Of a DNA stretch of 64,000 bases, positions 60,025-64,000 are shown piece by piece. Below the pieces are notes generated by a model, which was given only the letters and a program-made list of their open reading frames with translations, ran no database searches and was not told where the DNA came from. The position numbers and the translations under genes were made by a program. The stretch spans positions 488,348 through 552,347 of the forward strand of contig NZ_RCOG02000027.1 in the NCBI RefSeq assembly GCF_009663685.2. Reading direction: 5' to 3'. Positions within the stretch are counted from its first letter, which is position 1. Each line of letters opens with the position of its first letter. Source of the stretch: Cupriavidus sp. U2 (GTDB taxonomy: Bacteria; Pseudomonadota; Gammaproteobacteria; Burkholderiales; Burkholderiaceae).

Positions 60025-60877
60025 TTCCTTTCTGCGCAACCGCCAGCCGCAGGCGTCCGCCGACTCGCCCGCCAGACCGCTGGTCGCACTGCACGACGTG
60101 CACCTGACCTTCGGCGACAACACCGTGCTCAAGGGTATCGATGTCGAGGTGCGGCGCGGCGAGGCCGTGACCATCATCGGGCCATCCGGTTCTGGCAAGA
60201 GCACGATCCTGCGGTGCATCACCGGGCTGCTCCGCCCGCAACAGGGGCAGATCCGCGTTGGCGACACCGCCGTGGAAACGCTCCGCACCGAAGACGAACT
60301 GATTGCCCTGCGCAAGCGCGTGGGCTTTGTCTTCCAGCAATACAACCTGTTTCCGCACCTGACCGTACTGGAGAACCTGGTGATCGCCCCCACCCGGGTA
60401 ATCGGCCGCAGCCGGCGTGAGGCCGAGCAGGAAGCGCGTGCGCTGCTGGGCAAAGTGCGGCTGGCCGACAAGGCGCACGCGTATCCGGGCGAACTGTCGG
60501 GCGGTCAGCAGCAACGCGTGGCGATTGCCCGGGCGCTGGCGATGCGGCCCGAGCTGATCCTGTTCGACGAGGTGACGTCGGCGCTCGACCCCGAAACGGT
60601 CGGCGAAGTGCTGACCGTGATCCGCGAACTCGTGGAAGACGGCATGACGTGCGTGCTGGTCACCCACGAGATGCGATTTGCCGCCGAGATCAGCGATCAC
60701 ATCTACTTCACCGAAGCAGGCCGAATCGTCGAGCATGGGCCGCCCGAGCAGATCTTCGGCAACCCCAGCCACGAGCGCACGCGAGCCTTCCTGCGCCGGG
60801 CGCTGGGCGCCATTCCGCGGCTGCCTGCCGAATTCAACGCCGCGTTCGCACCGGCACCCGCACCCACCGAAGGCTGA
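60011..60877 (+). CDS. amino acid ABC transporter ATP-binding protein
   Basis: This 288-residue ATPase of the GlnQ/HisP type has Walker A GPSGSGKST near residue 58, Q-loop FVFQQYNLFPHL, signature LSGGQQQR, Walker B LILFDEVTSALDPE and switch His in LVTHEMRFA. The FNLFPHLTVLEN-like text is diagnostic of polar amino acid importers. A Walker B Val (DEVTSALD) is usual in this group. The lyase gene starts 13 bases downstream. Confidence 0.92.
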   Translation: MTATDSFLRNRQPQASADSPARPLVALHDVHLTFGDNTVLKGIDVEVRRGEAVTIIGPSGSGKSTILRCITGLLRPQQGQIRVGDTAVETLRTEDELIALRKRVGFVFQQYNLFPHLTVLENLVIAPTRVIGRSRREAEQEARALLGKVRLADKAHAYPGELSGGQQQRVAIARALAMRPELILFDEVTSALDPETVGEVLTVIRELVEDGMTCVLVTHEMRFAAEISDHIYFTEAGRIVEHGPPEQIFGNPSHERTRAFLRRALGAIPRLPAEFNAAFAPAPAPTEG

Positions 60878-60890
60878 CCAGGACCATTCC

Positions 60891-62096
60891 ATGAGCGAGA
60901 ATCCCACGGACGGCATCCACACACGGCTGCTGCATGCTGGCGCGCCACGACTGCAGGATGGCGCCGGCCCCGTCAACGTTCCCGTGGTGCGCACCAGCAC
61001 CGTCCGCTTCGAGGCCGTCGAGACGCTGGCCGACCGCCATCACCGCCGCTCGCATGGCGAGCGGATTGCCACCTATGGGCGTCACGGCCTCGACACCCAT
61101 GAGGCGCTGGAAGACGCGTTATGCACCCTGGAAGGCGGGCATCGTGCCTTCCTGGCGCCCTCCGGGCTGTCGGCCATCACACTGGTGCTGCTGGCGCTGC
61201 TCGGCCCCGGCGACCATGCGCTGGTTTCCGACACGGTCTATGCGCCGCTTCGCCGGGTCGACCAGACGCTGTTGCAGCGGCTTGGCGTGGAAGTCCAGTA
61301 TTTCTCGCCCGCACATGACGACCTCGATACGCTGATTCGCTCCACCACACGGCTCTTGTATCTGGAGTCGCCAGGCTCCCTGCTGTTCGATGTTCTCGAC
61401 TTGCCCGCGCTGACGGCCATTGCACGCGCCAAAGGCGTGCCGGTCGCCATCGACAACACGTGGAGCGGCGGCTGGTTCCTGCAGCCTTTGCGCCTGGGCG
61501 CCAATCTTTCGATCCAGGCGGCGACCAAGTACATCGCAGGCCACTCCGACGTCATGCAGGGCGCCGTCGTGGTGGACAGCCCGGCGCTGGCCGAGCGCAT
61601 CGCGACCACACACGAGGCGCTGGGCCTTACCGTCGGCGCAGACGACGCCTATCTGGCGCTGCGCGGGCTCCGCACGCTGCCCGTACGGCTGGCACAGCAC
61701 CAGCGCAACGCGACAGAGGTGGCGCAATGGCTGCAGCAGCAGCCGCTGGTGTCCCGCACCTTCTATCCCGCGCTGCCCGACGACCCCGGTCACACGCTGT
61801 GGAAGCGCGATTTCACGGGTGCCAGCGGGCTGGTGTCATTTGCCCTGCGCACCAGCGACCACGCCGCAGCCGGCCGGTTCGTCAACGCCCTGCGGCTGTT
61901 TTCGATCGGCGCCTCGTGGGGCGGCTACGAGAGCCTGGCGCTGGTGGCGCCCCCCGAACGGCTCAACGCGTCGCGTAGCTGGCAGGAACATGGGAACAAC
62001 GCGCCGGTCATCCGCCTGCATGTCGGCCTGGAGGACCCACGCGACCTGATTGCGGATCTGCACCAAGCCTTCCAACGCACCATCGCCCAGGACTGA
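60891..62096 (+). CDS. cystathionine beta-lyase-like PLP enzyme (C-S lyase)
   Basis: This 401-residue Cys/Met-metabolism PLP enzyme has TYGRHGLDTHEALEDALCTLEGG at the start of the fold (with Tyr and Arg for PLP phosphate), LYLESPGSLLFDVLDLPA, IDNTWSGGW and the PLP Lys in QAATKYIAGHSDV. The ESPGS segment matches MetC-type beta-lyases. It cleaves cystathionine, cystine or other cysteine S-conjugates to pyruvate, ammonia and a thiol. Inside a transport operon with a sulfur-region promoter it probably liberates sulfur from an imported S-amino acid. Confidence 0.9.
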   Translation: MSENPTDGIHTRLLHAGAPRLQDGAGPVNVPVVRTSTVRFEAVETLADRHHRRSHGERIATYGRHGLDTHEALEDALCTLEGGHRAFLAPSGLSAITLVLLALLGPGDHALVSDTVYAPLRRVDQTLLQRLGVEVQYFSPAHDDLDTLIRSTTRLLYLESPGSLLFDVLDLPALTAIARAKGVPVAIDNTWSGGWFLQPLRLGANLSIQAATKYIAGHSDVMQGAVVVDSPALAERIATTHEALGLTVGADDAYLALRGLRTLPVRLAQHQRNATEVAQWLQQQPLVSRTFYPALPDDPGHTLWKRDFTGASGLVSFALRTSDHAAAGRFVNALRLFSIGASWGGYESLALVAPPERLNASRSWQEHGNNAPVIRLHVGLEDPRDLIADLHQAFQRTIAQD

Positions 62097-62097
62097 C

Positions 62098-63522
62098 ATG
62101 AGCGACATCGACCAATTCGCGCGGGACACGCTGCGGCTGCTGGGCCCGGCTCCCGACAACTGGGTGCCTCAACGCGACGGCATCGACCATAACGTCGTGA
62201 TCGTCGGGGGCGGCCAGGGCGGCACTGCCATCGCCCATGCACTGCGGCGGGCGGGCATCGGCGAGGTTTCCGTGATCGACGCTGCGGCAGACCCTTCCGG
62301 CACCGGCGTCTGGCTAACCCGCGCACGCATGCACAAGCTGCGCACGCTGAAATCGCTGGTAGGACCGGAACTTGGCATCACCGCGCTGGGCTTCCAGCAA
62401 TGGTTCGAGGCCCGCCACGGCCGCGAGGCCTTCGCGGCACTAGACCGCATTGCGCGCGCCGACTGGGCCGCCTATATCGACTGGTTCCGCGACTTCCTCG
62501 ATATCGAGGTCCGCCATGGCACGCGCCTCGTCGATATCGCGCCGTACGAGGACGCCGGCGTACAGGCGCTGCGGCTGACGCTGGAAGTCGGCGGTGCGAG
62601 GCACGTCGAGACGACGCGCAAGCTTGTCCTGGCCAACGGCGTAGCCGGCAACGGTGCGCCATCCGTGCCCGCCTATCTGCAGGCAGCGGTTCAGGCGGGG
62701 CTCGCCGCGCATACGGCCGATGCTATCGACTTTGCGGCGCTACGCGGCAAGACGGTGGCCGTGATCGGTGCGGCCGCTTCGGCCTTCGACGCGGCGGCAG
62801 TGGCGCTGGAAGCTGGTGCGCAGGCGGTGCGGCTGTTCTCCCGGCGCGATCACATCGCGGCCCGGGCCGTGGCCAAGCCACGCATGTACCCCGGCTTCTT
62901 CGAGAACTACGCCAGCCTGTCCGATGCGCAGCGCTGGCAGCACGCGGTACGCTACCGCCGCGCGGGCTCGACGCCTCCGGCAGATGCCGTCAAGCGCGCC
63001 ACTGCCCATGCGAACTTCCACCTGCATCTATCCTCGCCGTGGCAGGCTGCCACGCTGCGCGACGGCAGCGTCGAAGCCCATGTGGCAGACCGGACATTCG
63101 TGTTCGACTTCGTGATCGCCGGCACGGGATACACCACCGACCCTGCGGACCGCGCCGAACTGGCCAGCATCGCCCCATGGATTGCTCGCTGGCGCGACCG
63201 GTACGAGCCGCTGCCGGGCGAGCGCGATGACGCGCTTGGCGCTTCGCCCTATCTGGGCTCTGGCCTGGAATACACCGAAAAGCACCGCGGTGCCGCGCCA
63301 TGGCTCGGTGCGATCCACGTGTTCAATCCAGCCGGCTATGTCAGCACTGGCGTTCCGTTGGGCGATATCCCGAGCATGCGGCGTGATATCCCGCGGATCG
63401 TATCGCGCGTGAGCCAGGATCTGTTCACCGCCGACCTTGCATTGCACCAGGCCCGCGCGCTTGCCGAGGTGTCGCCTGATTTCGGGCCGGACTTGTACGC
63501 ACATGCCGTCTGGCACGGCTGA
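62098..63522 (+). CDS. FAD/NAD(P)-dependent monooxygenase-like flavoprotein
   Basis: This 474-residue protein has an FAD-binding VVIVGGGQGGTAIAHALRRAG near residue 33 and a second Rossmann motif VAVIGAAASAFDAAAVALEAG near residue 220 for NAD(P)H. The C-terminal DFVIAGTGYTTDPADRAELA is the usual closing FAD contact. The layout fits flavin-containing monooxygenase/lysine-hydroxylase-like enzymes. It starts on the base after the lyase stop. It may oxidise sulfur or nitrogen in the imported compound or the thiol that is released. The exact substrate is unknown. Confidence 0.85.
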   Translation: MSDIDQFARDTLRLLGPAPDNWVPQRDGIDHNVVIVGGGQGGTAIAHALRRAGIGEVSVIDAAADPSGTGVWLTRARMHKLRTLKSLVGPELGITALGFQQWFEARHGREAFAALDRIARADWAAYIDWFRDFLDIEVRHGTRLVDIAPYEDAGVQALRLTLEVGGARHVETTRKLVLANGVAGNGAPSVPAYLQAAVQAGLAAHTADAIDFAALRGKTVAVIGAAASAFDAAAVALEAGAQAVRLFSRRDHIAARAVAKPRMYPGFFENYASLSDAQRWQHAVRYRRAGSTPPADAVKRATAHANFHLHLSSPWQAATLRDGSVEAHVADRTFVFDFVIAGTGYTTDPADRAELASIAPWIARWRDRYEPLPGERDDALGASPYLGSGLEYTEKHRGAAPWLGAIHVFNPAGYVSTGVPLGDIPSMRRDIPRIVSRVSQDLFTADLALHQARALAEVSPDFGPDLYAHAVWHG

Positions 63523-63530
63523 ACGAAACG

Positions 63531-63548
63531 GGGGGCCGTGACGCCCCC
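63531..63548. terminator. hairpin between convergent genes
   Basis: GGGGGC and GCCCCC pair around CGTGAC, nine bases after the flavoprotein stop and 30 bases from the stop of the convergent rhodanese gene. It has no clear T-run, so it may act in both directions with modest strength. Confidence 0.5.
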
Positions 63549-63577
63549 TGTCGTGCCGGTTGTTGCGACCGTTCCGC

Positions 63578-64000
63578 TTAGCCTGCCGCCCCGGCGGCCC
63601 CGATCAACCGGAAGCCGATATCGCCCTCGCGCCCGAGCTGTTCCACCAGATTGACCTCCCAGTCGAGATACGCCTGAAAGCCGGCATTGCGCTGGGCCAC
63701 GTCGGCATGCTGATACGGGCTGAACCAGTAGTCGTCGTCACCGGTCAGCACCCGCTCGGCACCCGTGCCCACCGGTAGACCCGCAGCCGCCCAGACCTGC
63801 GTGCCGCCAGTCACGTAGCGGACATCGCGGCCCGTACGCGCGGCCAGTTCCGAAGCCACCACGCGTGCGAGCACCCCATCCGAAGAGGTGATCAGAATGG
63901 CGTGCTCGGCCGGAATGTCGGCGATCAGCCCTTCGAGCCGGTCAGGGACGGCGAAGTATGCTCCCGCCGCATGACGCTTCTCGTAAGCTGACCTTCGCTC
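63578..64000 (-). CDS. rhodanese-like sulfurtransferase, 5' end outside window
   Basis: The minus-strand frame stays open from 63578 to the edge, giving at least 140 residues. The outer part reads EKRHAAGAYFAVPDRLEGLI and HAILITSSDGVLARVVASEL, then RDVRYVTGGTQVWAAAGLPV, the C-terminal half of rhodanese domains. EDDYW-like text (TGDDDYWFSPYQHADVAQRN) and the final VNLVEQLGREGDIGFRLIG match the last domain of multi-domain rhodanese proteins. In the active-site position of this last domain a Ser (TSSDG) stands where Cys is usual. The rest of the protein lies to the right of this window. Confidence 0.8.
   Translation of the reverse strand, partial: ERRSAYEKRHAAGAYFAVPDRLEGLIADIPAEHAILITSSDGVLARVVASELAARTGRDVRYVTGGTQVWAAAGLPVGTGAERVLTGDDDYWFSPYQHADVAQRNAGFQAYLDWEVNLVEQLGREGDIGFRLIGAAGAAG

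Overview
High GC content, dense operons with 4-base start/stop overlaps, and the gene families present (Bug/TctC binding proteins, Gram-negative porin, tauABC, CheB-CheR hybrid kinase) point to a betaproteobacterium of the Burkholderiaceae, most like Cupriavidus. That placement is an inference from gene content; no rRNA or tRNA gene was recognised.

Region 1 (about 0.1-14.8 kb) is a saccharide-assembly locus. A plus-strand trio (acyl-CoA dehydrogenase-like, NodS-like methyltransferase, GT2) faces a seven-gene minus-strand operon (SDR, HAD phosphatase, GT9, NodU-like carbamoyltransferase, GT2, GT9, GT4). Beyond a 26-bp perfect palindrome, a plus-strand group encodes a GT4, a UDP-glucuronate decarboxylase-like enzyme, a PIG-L deacetylase and a GT2. 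No polymerase or flippase is visible. The adjacent gene encodes an ABC exporter fused to a degenerate kinase ATPase module and an intact receiver domain.

Region 2 (17.7-23.6 kb) holds signalling genes: a serine-recombinase-like protein that has lost its catalytic residues, two small helical proteins, and a 1365-residue CheB-CheR-PAS-kinase-receiver hybrid. A minus-strand terminator lies just upstream of the hybrid gene.

Region 3 (23.6-32.3 kb) is mixed: cytochrome P460, EF-hand protein, Gly/His-rich secreted protein, decayed LysR and Bug fragments, a porin, small envelope proteins, an outer-membrane beta-barrel protein, a cysteine desulfurase fused to a DUF442/BLH-type domain, a FixJ-like regulator with Glu in place of the phospho-acceptor Asp, and a TTG-started winged-helix-like protein in an A+T-richer patch.

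Region 4 (32.4-64 kb) is a large sulfur-acquisition region: a DszC/SfnB-type flavoprotein, metNIQ, an NtaA-type monooxygenase, tauABC, a class II aldolase, a 10-kb GntR-led operon with two sulfonate-type ABC transporters plus acyl-CoA synthetase, thioesterase and a BAAT-like hydrolase, a fatty acid desaturase with a signal-less PhnD-like protein, and an operon combining Bug and amino-acid ABC transport with an aminotransferase, a C-S lyase and a flavoprotein. A rhodanese gene runs off the right edge.

The main new observation is that nine transcription units of region 4 carry a similar upstream element: CATAT-like at positions 1-5, TTCGTT-like at 21-26, and, in seven of the nine, a -10-like hexamer at 48 or 49. 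This suggests one activator controls the whole region as a regulon, most plausibly a CysB/SsuR-like LysR protein encoded elsewhere.
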